Below the pieces are notes generated by a model. That model made no database searches and was not told the DNA's origin. It saw nothing but the letters and a program-made list of their open reading frames with translations. A stretch of 64,000 bases of DNA from Azolla caroliniana (taxonomy: Eukaryota; Polypodiophyta). Below, piece after piece: positions 46,412 to 56,349 of this stretch (positions are counted from its first letter, which is position 1; each line of letters opens with the position of its first letter). The translations under genes and the position numbers were made by a program. Location of the stretch: contig JBHGNT010000015.1 of the NCBI GenBank assembly GCA_043228905.1, positions 1,178,001 through 1,242,000 on the forward strand, given 5' to 3'.

Positions 46412-47023
46412 TGTTGGGATTACGGTCCCTTTCGGATGGGATGGTCGGATGTCGGAGATGAATACCGACGAGCCCGGTTTCGGTTTCGGAACCGGATGAT
46501 GAAGACCCCGGCTTCGGAGCCGGATGACGAATGTACCCGGAGAGCGATCCGGACGCAGGGACATATCCGTGAATATGTTTGCTATGGGCCCCTGAGGCTA
46601 TAGTTGTAAATAGCCCCAAAGTCATATATGTATAAATATGACTTAGGGCAAACTGTTTTTGTTGTTGCTCATTATTTTTCTGTTTTTCCACTTAAGAGGA
46701 ATGAAGAGGGAGCAGCCGTGAGAGTGAGAGAGAGATAGAGCGTGAGAGAGGAAGAGGACGACGCCTCTGTGTATTTCCGCCGCCTGTGGCGAGGACAGCG
46801 AGCTCAAGGTCGTCGCCTTGTAGCTCGCCATTGTATACTTCTCTTTTGTATAGTGTTGGTTTGGAGTCTTGTACTCCCGTGGTTTTCCCATCTAGGGTTT
46901 TCCACATTAATCACTGTGTATTCGTGTGTTTCTCTCTGTGGTCCCTATTTTCTGCTGCATTGATTCACGATTACTTGGTTGTGGCCGAGCGGAGGAGGTG
47001 AATCGAAGCGTCGATCCCCAACA
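46412..47023 (+). repeat. 5' LTR of the full-length Copia, 612 bp
   Basis: TG...CA ends. TATAAATA at 46,631-46,638 marks the likely promoter. Upstream in U3 a CCGG-rich stretch has imperfect repeats (GAACCGGATGATGAAGACCC and GAGCCGGATGACGAATG-like units). Confidence 0.96.
46631..46638 (+). promoter_or_regulatory. TATA box of the Copia 5' LTR
   Basis: TATAAATA lies 219 bp into the LTR. The same offset is found in the 3' LTR at 51,357-51,364. It is conserved in position relative to GACTTAGGGCAAAC in the other Copia LTRs of the window. Confidence 0.7.
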
Positions 47024-47026
47024 AAC

Positions 47027-47038
47027 TGGTATCAGAGC
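47027..47038 (+). other. Primer binding site, initiator tRNA-Met type
   Basis: TGGTATCAGAGC, three bases after the 5' LTR, is the standard plant Copia primer site complementary to the 3' end of initiator methionine tRNA. Confidence 0.93.
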
Positions 47039-47053
47039 GAGCTGCTGCAGAAA

Positions 47054-50000
47054 ATGGAAGGCGGCGGCAGCGGGCAGCCGGGGATGATGGTGCTGAATGC
47101 GCAGAATTACGCCGACTGGAAGATCAAGATGGAGGATCTTCTGATTGTTCGGGACCTGTACGAACCGATTGACAGGTCGGAAATACCGAAAGGGGTACTT
47201 GAGTCGGAATGGAGGCTTCTGAACCGGAAAGCCGTTGCAACCATTCGGCAATACGTAGACGTGAGCGTTCTACAACATGTGGCGAACGACACCAATGCAT
47301 ATGAGATGTGGCGGAAGCTGTCGGGCCTCTATGAGAGGAAGAATGCATTGAACCGGACCTCCCTGATGAGGAAGATAGTGAATCTCAAGTACCGGGATGG
47401 CGAGAGTATGGTGGAACACGTAAGCACGTTCATGGGATTCGTGAATCAGCTTGCGGCGATCAAGTTCCCGTTGGAGGATGCAATGCAAGCCATCATCCTG
47501 ATGTGTACATTGCCGGAAAGCTGGGAGAACTTGGTGGTGACTCTCAGCACCTCCTGCACCGAAGATAACTTGTCCTTACAAACGGTAAAGACAAGTATTT
47601 TGAACGAAGAAGCGCGTCGGAGAGACAAAGAACCGGCCTCTGACTCGAAGGCGCTGCTTACCGAATCGGATCGGGGAAGACAATGGAACCGGAGTCCGCA
47701 AAGACGGGAGAAGTCGGGGACCCGGTCGCAATCAAGAGGAAGGCCCACATGCTTCCACTGTGGGAAGCCGGGGCACTTCCGAAAGAATTGTCGGCATTAC
47801 CGAAAAGACAACGGAGCCGACGACACCGATTCGAAGAAGTCACCGGAGAGAAACGGTGCATACCGGGGAGCCACGGACCGGAGAGGTCCGGATCGGCGAG
47901 GGCAGGACCGGAGAGGAACGACGGCACTCGCGGCAAGTGAGGAAGAAATCATGCTCATCACCGAAGAAGGTGAACTAAACATTGCCGGCGATGAGACGAC
48001 CTGGGTGGTCGATTCCGGAGCATCGTTCCATCTGACACCGGAGAGAAGATACTTCTCATCCTACACAGCCGGTGAGCATGGCTGTGTTCGGATGGGAAAT
48101 GAAGGTACGTGCCGGATTGCCGGCATAGGAGACGTGTGGTTGACAACCCCGACCGGATGCAAAATGCTGCTGAAGGATGTCCGACACGTTCCGGAGGTTC
48201 GATTGAACCTGATTTCGGCCGGGAGGCTAGACGATGAAGGCTACACAGGTAGCATCCGGAACGGCGTAATGAAGTTCAGCAAGGGGAGCCTGATAGTGGC
48301 TCGGGCCCGGAAAGACAACACACTGTACCTGATGAATGCCCGGTTATGTCCGGAAGAGCTGAATGTGGCAGCCGACACTGCCGGTGAGCTGTGGCACAAA
48401 AGACTGTGCCACATGAGTGAGAAGGGGATGAAGAGGCTTGCCGAAGACAACCTCATTCCAGTGAAGCATGTGCACCTGGAGAAGTGCACCGATTGCCTGG
48501 CAGGTAAGCAGAACCGAACCTCCTTCCATTCAAGGCCACCGACGAGACGTAGCGCACCATTGGAGCTGGTGCACACTAATGTGTGTCAGGTAGAAACGAA
48601 GTCACATGGCGGAGCCCAGTACTTCGTAACATTCATTGATGATCACAGCCGGAAGCTGTGGTCGGCACCATTGAAGACAAAGGACCAAGTGTTGTGCGTC
48701 TTCAAAGAACTCCACGCGAGAGTGGAAAGGGAATCCGGCAAGAAGCTGAAAGCGATACGAGCGGATAACGGAGGTGAATACCGGGGGCAGTTCCAGGAGT
48801 ACTGTCGCTCGAAGGGAATCCGACTCGAGTTTACTGTGCCGAAGACGCCGGAACTAAACGGGCTGGCCGAGAGGATGAACCGAACCATAATGGAGAGGGT
48901 CCGGAGTATGCTGGCGCATGCGAAATTACCCAAGGGGTTTTGGGCTGAGGCAATGTCGACGGCGACATACGTGATAAACAGATCACCCTCAGTACCTTTG
49001 GACGGAAACACGCCGCAGAAAGTGTGGACCGGTAAGGAAGTGTCCTACCGGCATCTGAAGGTGTTCGGGTGTCTCGCATACGTGCATGTGGCAAAGGACC
49101 GGAGAGGAAAGCTAGATCCAAAGACCCGGCCATGCATATTCCTCGGTTACGGCGACGACGAGTTCGGCTACCGAGTATGGGACCCGGTCGACAAGAAGAT
49201 ATTCAGGAGTCGAGACATCATCTTCATGGAGGACAAGACACTCGCCGACTGGGAGTCGGAGAAGAAGATGAAGAGCTCCAAGTCGACCGGTGAGGATCAA
49301 CTCTACGAGGAGCAGTCCCGACCGGCAAGGGACCGGTTAGCACTCGAGGATCCGGCCGAAGACGGTGAAGAAACAGAACCGGCCGAAGAAGATGAAAATG
49401 ATACCGGAACCGGCCCTGATCCCGAAATGGATTCGGATGAAGAAGAATCGGAAGAACCGGTTACCGAAGCTCCGGAACGGAGATATCCTCTAAGAGAGAG
49501 AAGGGCCCCCCGGAGATTTCCGGAACCAGAGCACGTGCTGCTAACCGACGAGGGGGAGCCGGAGAGCTTTGAAGAAGCAAAACATGACACCCAGAGCCGC
49601 AGGTGGTTGAGTGCCATGCAGGACGAGATGGATTCCCTGCATGAGAACCACACATATGAACTTGTGGAGTTGCCGAAAGGAAAGCGGGCACTTCGAAACA
49701 AGTGGGTGTTCAAGCTGAAACCGGGAGATGCCGGAAACCCCCCGAGATACAAAGCCAGGATCGTGGTGAAGGGGTTTCAGCAGAAGAAGGGCGTCGACTT
49801 CGACGAGATATTCGCCCCGGTAGTGAAGATGACCTCCATCCGGACGGTGCTGAGCATAGCGGCAAGCATGGACCTCGAGGTAGAACAGATGGACGTGAAG
49901 ACGGCATTCCTTCACGGTGACCTCGAAGAAGAGATCTACATGCAGCAACCGGAAGGATTCGAGAAGAAAGGGAAGGAGCACCTGGTATGCCGGTTGAAGA

Positions 50001-51127
50001 AGAGCCTTTACGGACTGAAGCAGGCTCCCCGGCAATGGTACCGGAAGTTCGACTCCTTCATGACCGACGAAGGGTACCACAAAACGCAGTCCGATCACTG
50101 CGTGTTTGTGAAGAAGTTCGAAGGAGGAGACTCTCTAATACTCCTCCTGTACGTGGACGACATGTTGATCGTCGGACGGGACCAGGTCAAGATACGGATG
50201 CTGAAGAAGGCTCTTCACCGAACCTTCTCAATGAAGGACCTGGGTCCGGCGAGGCAAATACTAGGGATGCACCTCATCCGAGACCGGAAGAAGAAGCAGT
50301 TGTGGCTGTCACAGGAGAAGTACGTGACGAAGGTGCTTCACCGTTTCAACATGTCGGAAGCAAGACCGGTCGGATCGACCCTCCCGGCAAACTGCAAGCT
50401 GTCCAGCAAGCAAAGTCCCAAGACAAAGGCTGAAAAGGAGGATATGACGAAAGTGCCGTATGCCTCAGCCGTCGGGAGCTTGATGTACGCCATGGTGTGT
50501 ACGAGACCGGACATAGGATATGCAGTCGGAGTGGTGAGCCGGTACATGAGCAATCCTGGCAAAGAGCATTGGAACGCGGCCAAGTGGATACTCCGATACC
50601 TGAAAGGCACGGCAAACGTGTGCCTCCGATTCGGCTCCGGTAAGGCCAAACTCGACGGCTTCACCGATTCGGATATGTCGGCTGATGCAGATACCAGCCG
50701 GTCCACATCAGGGTATGTGATGACGTATGCAGGGGGAGCCGTTTCGTGGCAGTCGAGGCTGCAGAAGACGGTTGCATTGTCAACCACGGAGGCGGAGTAC
50801 ATGGCAGCTGTTGAAGCCGGCAAGGAAATAATATGGATGAAGGACTTCATTAGAGAGCTCGGTATCCGGCAGGAGGAGTACCGACTCTACTGCGACAGTC
50901 AGAGTGCTATCCACCTTGCGAAGAACGCGGCCTATCACTCCCGGACGAAGCACATCCAGCGAAGATATCACTGGATCCGGGAAAGGATAGAAGACAAGGA
51001 GTTCGTGCTGACAAAGATCCACACGGACGAGAACGGGTCGGATATGCTGACCAAGGTGCTCACACCCGTCGAGCTCGAAGCATGCCGGAAGAGGATCGGA
51101 TTGCAAAGACATCCCATGCCGAAGTGA
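47054..51127 (+). CDS. Copia Gag-Pol polyprotein, 1,357 aa, uninterrupted
   Basis: The start at 47,054 was chosen because it follows the primer site; an in-frame ATG at 46,979 lies inside the LTR. Domains in order: gag with LNAQNYADWKIKMEDLL; CCHC knuckle CFHCGKPGHFRKNC near residue 235; protease WVVDSGASFHLTP near 318; integrase zinc region LWHKRLCHMSEKGM; integrase core with LVHTNVCQV, IRADNGGEYRGQF and LNGLAERMNRT; reverse transcriptase with KARIVVKGFQQKKGVDFDEI and YVDDMLIVG (DD at 1035-1036); RNase H with DSDMSADADTS, STTEAEYMAAVEAGKE and CDSQSAIHLAKN. The second Asp (571) and Glu (606) of the integrase triad are kept 35 residues apart, but the first Asp of HTDVC reads Asn at 509 (AAT at 48,578-48,580). 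Everything else looks functional, so integration may now depend on enzyme from another copy. Confidence 0.96.
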   Translation: MEGGGSGQPGMMVLNAQNYADWKIKMEDLLIVRDLYEPIDRSEIPKGVLESEWRLLNRKAVATIRQYVDVSVLQHVANDTNAYEMWRKLSGLYERKNALNRTSLMRKIVNLKYRDGESMVEHVSTFMGFVNQLAAIKFPLEDAMQAIILMCTLPESWENLVVTLSTSCTEDNLSLQTVKTSILNEEARRRDKEPASDSKALLTESDRGRQWNRSPQRREKSGTRSQSRGRPTCFHCGKPGHFRKNCRHYRKDNGADDTDSKKSPERNGAYRGATDRRGPDRRGQDRRGTTALAASEEEIMLITEEGELNIAGDETTWVVDSGASFHLTPERRYFSSYTAGEHGCVRMGNEGTCRIAGIGDVWLTTPTGCKMLLKDVRHVPEVRLNLISAGRLDDEGYTGSIRNGVMKFSKGSLIVARARKDNTLYLMNARLCPEELNVAADTAGELWHKRLCHMSEKGMKRLAEDNLIPVKHVHLEKCTDCLAGKQNRTSFHSRPPTRRSAPLELVHTNVCQVETKSHGGAQYFVTFIDDHSRKLWSAPLKTKDQVLCVFKELHARVERESGKKLKAIRADNGGEYRGQFQEYCRSKGIRLEFTVPKTPELNGLAERMNRTIMERVRSMLAHAKLPKGFWAEAMSTATYVINRSPSVPLDGNTPQKVWTGKEVSYRHLKVFGCLAYVHVAKDRRGKLDPKTRPCIFLGYGDDEFGYRVWDPVDKKIFRSRDIIFMEDKTLADWESEKKMKSSKSTGEDQLYEEQSRPARDRLALEDPAEDGEETEPAEEDENDTGTGPDPEMDSDEEESEEPVTEAPERRYPLRERRAPRRFPEPEHVLLTDEGEPESFEEAKHDTQSRRWLSAMQDEMDSLHENHTYELVELPKGKRALRNKWVFKLKPGDAGNPPRYKARIVVKGFQQKKGVDFDEIFAPVVKMTSIRTVLSIAASMDLEVEQMDVKTAFLHGDLEEEIYMQQPEGFEKKGKEHLVCRLKKSLYGLKQAPRQWYRKFDSFMTDEGYHKTQSDHCVFVKKFEGGDSLILLLYVDDMLIVGRDQVKIRMLKKALHRTFSMKDLGPARQILGMHLIRDRKKKQLWLSQEKYVTKVLHRFNMSEARPVGSTLPANCKLSSKQSPKTKAEKEDMTKVPYASAVGSLMYAMVCTRPDIGYAVGVVSRYMSNPGKEHWNAAKWILRYLKGTANVCLRFGSGKAKLDGFTDSDMSADADTSRSTSGYVMTYAGGAVSWQSRLQKTVALSTTEAEYMAAVEAGKEIIWMKDFIRELGIRQEEYRLYCDSQSAIHLAKNAAYHSRTKHIQRRYHWIRERIEDKEFVLTKIHTDENGSDMLTKVLTPVELEACRKRIGLQRHPMPK

Positions 51128-51137
51128 AGGGGGAGTT
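51126..51137 (+). other. Polypurine tract of the Copia element
   Basis: GAAGGGGGAGTT lies directly before the 3' LTR. Minus-strand equivalents occur at 35,682 and 62,458. Confidence 0.85.
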
Positions 51138-51749
51138 TGTTGGGATTACGGTCCCTTTCGGATGGGATGGTCGGATGTCGGAGATGAATACCGACGAGCC
51201 CGGTTTCGGTTTCGGAACCGGATGATGAAGACCCCGGCTTCGGAGCCGGATGACGAATGTACCCGGAGAGCGATCCGGACGCAGGGACATATCCGTGAAT
51301 ATGTTTGCTATGGGCCCCTGAGGCTATAGTTGTAAATAGCCCCAAAGTCATATATGTATAAATATGACTTAGGGCAAACTGTTTTTGTTGTTGCTCATTA
51401 TTTTTCTGTTTTTCCACTTAAGAGGAGTGAAGAGGGAGCAGCCGTGAGAGTGAGAGAGAGATAGAGCGTGAGAGAGGAAGAGGACGACGCCTCTGTGTAT
51501 TTCCGCCGCCTGTGGCGAGGACAGCGAGCTCAAGGTCGTCGCCTTGTAGCTCGCCATTGTATACTTCTCTTTTGTATAGTGTTGGTTTGGAGTCTTGTAC
51601 TCCCGTGGTTTTCCCATCTAGGGTTTTCCACATTAATCACTGTGTATTCGTGTGTTTCTCTCTGTGGTCCCTATTTTCTGCTGCATTGATTCGCGATTAC
51701 TTGGTTGTGGCCGAGCGGAGGAGGTGAATCGAAGCGTCGATCCCCAACA
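51138..51749 (+). repeat. 3' LTR of the full-length Copia, 612 bp
   Basis: Same length and ends as the 5' LTR, with two noticed base differences. It is followed by CGTCG, matching the five bases before the 5' LTR. Confidence 0.96.
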
Positions 51750-52318
51750 CGTCGTTCGTCTCTAAAAGGTGACCCACATTATCGCGGTCGAGCAAGTCGA
51801 ACGACTGAACAAAGAGCAGGACCTTGCTTGTGTCAAGCACGGTCCGGTCCAGTGTGGAGAGCCGTGCGTATTGCGACTTGAACTCCTGAAGGAGCGCCGA
51901 TGCATTCCGACCTTTGCCAGGGCTGTCAACCCAATCCATGAAAGCCTTTTTCGATAGCCGGAGCGAGTCATCGAAGTTGTACCGTTCGAGAATCTGCTCC
52001 GTGAAGTTTGCCCAATTGCGACAACCCACTTGTACTTCGAGCGCTTCCGCATGGATGCCCGGCGCCACGACCTGAGGAAACCCGGTCAACCATCTATCCT
52101 CCGGAATATTCCTAATCTACATCTTAGAGTTGTAGGCCACCAACTAACTCATGGTGTCTTTCCCACTGAACCGGCCTATCTTGTTGACCGTTGCTTCTAT
52201 TGCCCCGTCAAGGGCACTCATGCCCTCACGAGCGCTAACCAGGCGGTCTACAACCACCGCCATCGCTTCGGCGAGTTCTCTGCTTCTCATCTTCAGATTA
52301 CTTTGCCGTCTCTGTGTT
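51750..52318 (-). pseudogene. Ty3 gag fragment (element C), N-terminal part
   Basis: Minus strand. LVSAREGMSALDGAIEATVN-like pieces near 52,200 lead into TGFPQVVAPGIHAEALEVQV, ILERYNFDDSLRLSKKAFMD, DSPGKGRNASALLQEFKSQY and LDRTVLDTSKVLLFVQSFDL, clearly the gag of the same Ty3 lineage as element A. The reading meets the Copia insertion at 51,749 and resumes at 46,411. A stop lies near 52,120. Confidence 0.85.
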
Positions 52319-52335
52319 TCACGTCGGGTTCACCA
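52319..52335 (-). other. Primer binding site of Ty3 element C
   Basis: TGGTGAACCCGACGTGA on the minus strand, four bases from the LTR end. Identical to the sites in elements A and B. Confidence 0.8.
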
Positions 52336-52339
52336 AATA

Positions 52340-52854
52340 TGTCGCGGTATTCCGTGCGGATGCATAGAAACGGGGCACGACCACGGTGGTCTGGAACCAA
52401 GGAATCGAGAAAGGAAGAAGAGGCCCACGCATCGCGTACACACAAACACCGTGAATAGACAAAGAGGAGTAGGAAGGAGGTCGTCGTAGGTTTCGGACTC
52501 AATGCAGGACGAGTGAATAGCAACACGAGAACGACACAATAGAAAAACAACGTAAAGCAATGGAATAGGTTATCAATAGTAGTTAGGACGCGCACGTGAA
52601 GCACAGGGAATACAACCGGTTAGAGCCGGGAATAGAGCTTTGAGTTCTAGAGAAAACACATGAAAAAGGGGACCTCTGGACGGGAGCACACGGGTGTCTG
52701 ACGCGAGCCGAGTGTTCCTTCCAGGGTTTGGTCATAGAGGTTTGGAAGAGAACGAGAGAGCGAGCTACTTCTTCCTGTTTGGCAGCGTCTTCTCCTCAAA
52801 ACATCGATCCCTCAAACAATTTGAGGTGACAGGAATGCACACTCCCTTCAACCA
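52340..52854 (-). mobile_element. 5' LTR of Ty3 element C, truncated at its outer end
   Basis: It begins TGTCGCGGTATTCC on the plus strand and is closely similar to 33,504-33,926 for its first 390 bp. Towards 52,854 it abuts truncated Copia LTR sequence (CACTCGGCCACAAC). Confidence 0.75.
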
Positions 52855-53765
52855 CACTCGGCCACAACTGAGTCTCGAATCATACACAGAAAAACGGGAA
52901 TGAATGCACGACACAGTGAAGAGAAGAGTACACATGATGTTTACGTGGAAAACCGAAATACGGGAAAAACCACGGCAGCCCACAGACTGCAAACTATCAC
53001 TATGTCAGAATGTACAAAATGGTAAAGCACCGAAGCAACGACCTCGAGCTTTCTATCTTCGCCATAGGCGGCGGTTACAACAGAGGCAACGACCTCTTCC
53101 TCTCTCTCACTCTCTCTGTACACAATTGCACGCACAAACTCCCCCTTCACTCCTATGGGTGGAGTTGGTCAGTGCTATCCTATGTTGATAGACTCTGAGT
53201 TTGTCCATCAGTAGGTTTTTCATGAGCTTGTTGGATCCATTATCGTCAGTATGGATCTTCCAAGGGTGAACTCTCCTTCCTCCACTTTCTTCCGAATCTA
53301 GTAATACCTTCTTTGTATGTGTTTGGTTCGGGAGTGGTACATTGCATTCTTGGCTAGATGTATGGAACTCTGGCTATCACAAGGAAGTACGAACTCCCTT
53401 TGCTTCATTCCCAGCTCACTGAAAAAGTTTCTCATCCAAAACAACTCTTTGCCGACCTCTACCGCTACCATATACTCTGCCTTTGTGGTTGACAAGGCCA
53501 TAAACTTCTGCAGACATGCCTGCCATGATACTGCTCCCCTTGCATAGGTCATCACGTAGCCAAATGTGGATTGTGTCGAATACGAGTGTATAATGGCCGT
53601 ATTCACACTGTCCCTTTGGACAACCCAAGTTTGGGATATTTCTGTAAATAGCATAAAGGGCAGTTGCCCTAGGCTAGTCACTATATAAAGTGACTTTGTA
53701 ACTTTTAGAAAAGGTTGGTTGTCGTTTTGTAACTGTTGCTATAAGAAATAAAACGTTTCTTTGTG

Positions 53766-53805
<40 letters not shown>

Positions 53806-54290
53806 TGTATCTTGTTTCATTCTCATACACAGGTCCTGCAACATCATAGATGTTGTTTGTTCTTTCACACTAACGACCTTGTCCCCAACAGATCGGCTAG
53901 AGTCTGTATCGGCTTACCGCTCCCACAACAAATGTTATGTCTGGTCTCGTGCAGACCATAGCATACATTAAACTGCCGACGACTGAGGCATATGATACTT
54001 TCCTCATTTTAGCCTTTTCTTTCTCCCCTCTAGGATATTGCTTCACATTCAACTTGCAGTTAGTCGATAACACAGAGCTGACTGGATTTGCTTCTAACAT
54101 GTTGAACCTCTCCAAGATCTTTGTCACATACTTCCCTTGTGACAACCACAACACTTTCTTAGTTTTGTCCCGAACTATGTGTTTCCCGGTCCAAGATGTT
54201 TCATTGCAAACAACTTGCCTAAATTATTGTTTCTTCAACCTCACGATCTGATTCCTGTCTCGTCTGACTATCATATGCATGGGGGCACCT
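52855..54290 (-). mobile_element. Decayed Copia fragment: LTR piece, RNase H and part of RT
   Basis: Minus strand. LTR-like sequence at 52,855-53,128 has lost most of U3. A purine tract follows at about 53,135. RNase H pieces follow at 53,298-53,586: FGYVMTYARGAVSWQACLQK, STTKAEYMVAVEVGKELFWM and LAKNAMYHSRTKHIQRRYY. Reverse transcriptase pieces at 53,897-54,285 read LWLSQGKYVTKILERFNMLE and YASVVGSLMYAMVCTRPDIT. About 140 bp between the two coding parts is missing where a solo-LTR-like block sits. Many stops; older than the other Copia copies. Confidence 0.88.
53587..53890 (+). mobile_element. Solo-LTR-like insertion, about 304 bp
   Basis: The block is absent from the other Copia copies. 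It starts TGTATAATGG and ends TCCCCAACA, has TATATAAAG at 53,682-53,690, AATAAA at about 53,747 and a (CT)n run at 53,768-53,803, all in LTR-like order. The flanks (ACGAG and GATCG) do not match, so no target duplication remains, and neighbouring Copia sequence has been lost. A lone LTR left by recombination is the best guess. Confidence 0.55.
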
Positions 54291-54797
54291 ATTTAAATGG
54301 TGAAAGAGAAGATCAAAGGGGGAGAGGTATGAGATATCAATCAAATATATATTACATAAGAGATACCATAAAATAGAGAAAGAAAGGAAGAAGTTCAACA
54401 TAAAGGTGGAGCTCTAGCTTGGCGATCGCGGTGGTCAACTCTTAACAAGAGGGAGGCGGTTCGAGCCTTATCTTCATCAAAATATTGAAGTGAAGATTGT
54501 TGTGGCCTACTATCAAGAAAGAGAAGAGCGATTATCTTGTGAGACCAAGTTCGAAGAATCAACGACGCTTACCACTTTTGTAACTCTTTCATCAAATAAT
54601 TATAAATCTCTTTTATTCCTTCAAATATCATTCAATATCCTTTCTTGTCATATCTTGTTGATCTCTATTTACTCTATCTCTACTCTTTCGTCTCTTCCGT
54701 CCATAATCCCAGTGATTCCTTCCTCACTTTCACAATATCTTTTGTCTATGCAACGCTACGCTTCTAGGCAAGCCATGCCACGACACAATTTGGCACT
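54291..54797 (+). other. 5' flank of the second Copia family; contains a tRNA-like A/B-box block
   Basis: At 54,412-54,475 TAGCTTGGCGATCGCGGTGG and, about 30 bp on, GGTTCGAGCC resemble the A and B boxes of a polymerase III promoter. The rest is AT-rich and may be the untranslated leader or LTR of the Copia whose gag starts near 54,800. Neither LTR end was found. Confidence 0.35.
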
Positions 54798-55660
54798 CTC
54801 CCTACCAAGAAGTTGGATCGAAACAACTTTGCATCTTGGGAGTACAAGATGCACCAATACCTTGTCGGACAAGGCTATTGGAGCTACATCAAAGGAGCAC
54901 ATGAAGACCAACCCTTCGAAATGGCTCCCGGATATGCGACATGGGAGCAAGCCACAAGCCGCATGATGTATTGCTTGGCGACATGTGTTCACGATCACAT
55001 CCTCAACTACATTCAAGAAGCCAAGACACCGAAGGAGGCATGGGAAAATCTATGAAAGATTTTCGCGGCGAACACAACCGCAAGAAGGCTTCAACTTCGC
55101 CAAGAGTTGAACAACATTCAACAAAGGGACATGTCCATCACGACATACACCTTGAAGATCAAGGAGCTTTGCGACTCGCTCGGCTCGATAAGCGTAAATA
55201 TCAATGATGATGAGATGGTGAAAATATGCCTCGGCAGCCTTGCACCACGGTTCAGCGCGATGCGAACCGCCGTTCTAGCAAGGGAGAAATCTCCCTCCTT
55301 CTTCAAGCTCCAATCAATGCTATTCGTCGAAGAAAACTACGTGCGTACAAGGAGCAATGAGTCGGAAGGCCACATGCTCTACTCGCTCTCGAACGGAGGA
55401 AGACAACGCGGACGAGTGAGAGGCCAATTCGGCCAAGGACAAGACAGACGAGGTCTGACCTACGACAACAACTCCCAATTTCGGCTGCAAAACGGAAGCC
55501 AACGAGGAACCTTCGCAAGAAGCGGAAGCTTCCACTCCGGCCCAAGCCGTCAAAATGCAACTGAATGCAGATATTGCGGAAAGCTCGGCCACCACGAAGA
55601 AGAGTGCCGAAAGAAGATGCGCGAATCAGCTTCCACAAGCCGACAACTCATGAATTACTT
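54798..55660 (+). pseudogene. Gag of a second Copia family, cut by a Ty3 insertion
   Basis: The frame reads LPTKKLDRNNFASWEYKMHQ, GQGYWSYIKGAHEDQP, then AWENL, a TGA stop at about 55,053, and KIFAANTTARRLQLRQEL, LNNIQQRDMSITTYTLKIKE, RFSAMRTAVLAREKSPSFFK and a CCHC knuckle CRYCGKLGHHEEEC. This is the UBN2-type gag of plant Copia elements and differs from the gag at 47,054. The reading is replaced at 55,661 by a Ty3 LTR, so protease onwards is missing. Confidence 0.85.
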
Positions 55661-56305
55661 TGTCGTGGAGAAAACCGTCCCTAGGTGGAAACTGGGTATA
55701 ACGTGTGTAAACCGGCCCTTACACGTAGGCACAAGTTTTGTTGTATAGTACGTAGATAGGTACAAGTAGGCTGAGGTGAAATTCTAGGTAGCACACACTC
55801 ATTGGGGAGAAAATCGAGGCGTATCCCTGTCTGAAAGGATAGGGAATAAACATGATGTAACGGGTGGTAACGGCCTCCCTCCTTCGGCTATAAAAGAGAG
55901 GGAGAGGTATTGTAAAGGGGATCGCGTTTTGTGGAGGACGAAGTGCTGCCGGACTGGAACCGAGCTCTTCTCCTCTGTTGTCTCCATAGTCGTTCTGTGG
56001 AGGTTTTCGGGAGGTTGACTCTGGTCCACGAAACGCCCGAGTGCTTCCGGCAGAGTCTCCATCTCACGTTCTGTGTGTGTGTGTGCAGACGTCCTTGCCG
56101 GTTGTAACTCCTTGATTTATATATACATATACATTCGTTCTGTCCCTATTGTTCAGAGTTAGTTTTAACTCTTGTGAATCTGTGTGTCTGTGCGCGTGTG
56201 AAGTACATCGGTAGTTTCCTTCCCCTCTTCTCATTCGGTTATTTCTCGGTCCAAGGCCCCCATAGTCCCGCCTCGTTCTCCACGCACGCGCGTAACAACG
56301 CGACA
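55661..56305 (+). repeat. 5' LTR of Ty3 family B, 645 bp
   Basis: TGTCGTGGAG to ACGCGACA. A TATAAAAG box is at 55,889-55,896. Same family as the split LTR 38,534-38,902 plus 45,436-45,757. Confidence 0.9.
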
Positions 56306-56309
56306 TATT

Positions 56310-56326
56310 TGGTGAACCCGACGTGA
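56310..56326 (+). other. Primer binding site of Ty3 family B
   Basis: TGGTGAACCCGACGTGA starts four bases after the LTR. Same site as in elements A and C. Confidence 0.8.
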
Positions 56327-56349
56327 ACAGGCGGTAGAGGAATAGAAAG

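Larger units (their letters stand above)
46412..51749 (+). mobile_element. Full-length Ty1/copia retrotransposon, 5.3 kb, recent insertion
   Basis: Two 612-bp LTRs (46,412-47,023 and 51,138-51,749) begin TGTTGGGATTACGG and end CGATCCCCAACA. CGTCG flanks both sides as a 5-bp target duplication, and the primer site, one long polyprotein frame and a purine tract are in place. Only two LTR differences were noticed (a/g near 46,700 and 46,977 against 51,427 and 51,703), so insertion is recent. It interrupts the gag of a minus-strand Ty3 element. Confidence 0.97.

Noticed and set aside
46979-47053. Upstream ATG extending the Copia polyprotein by 25 residues
   Set aside because: It begins inside the 5' LTR and crosses the primer site; the ATG at 47,054 gives the usual gag start.
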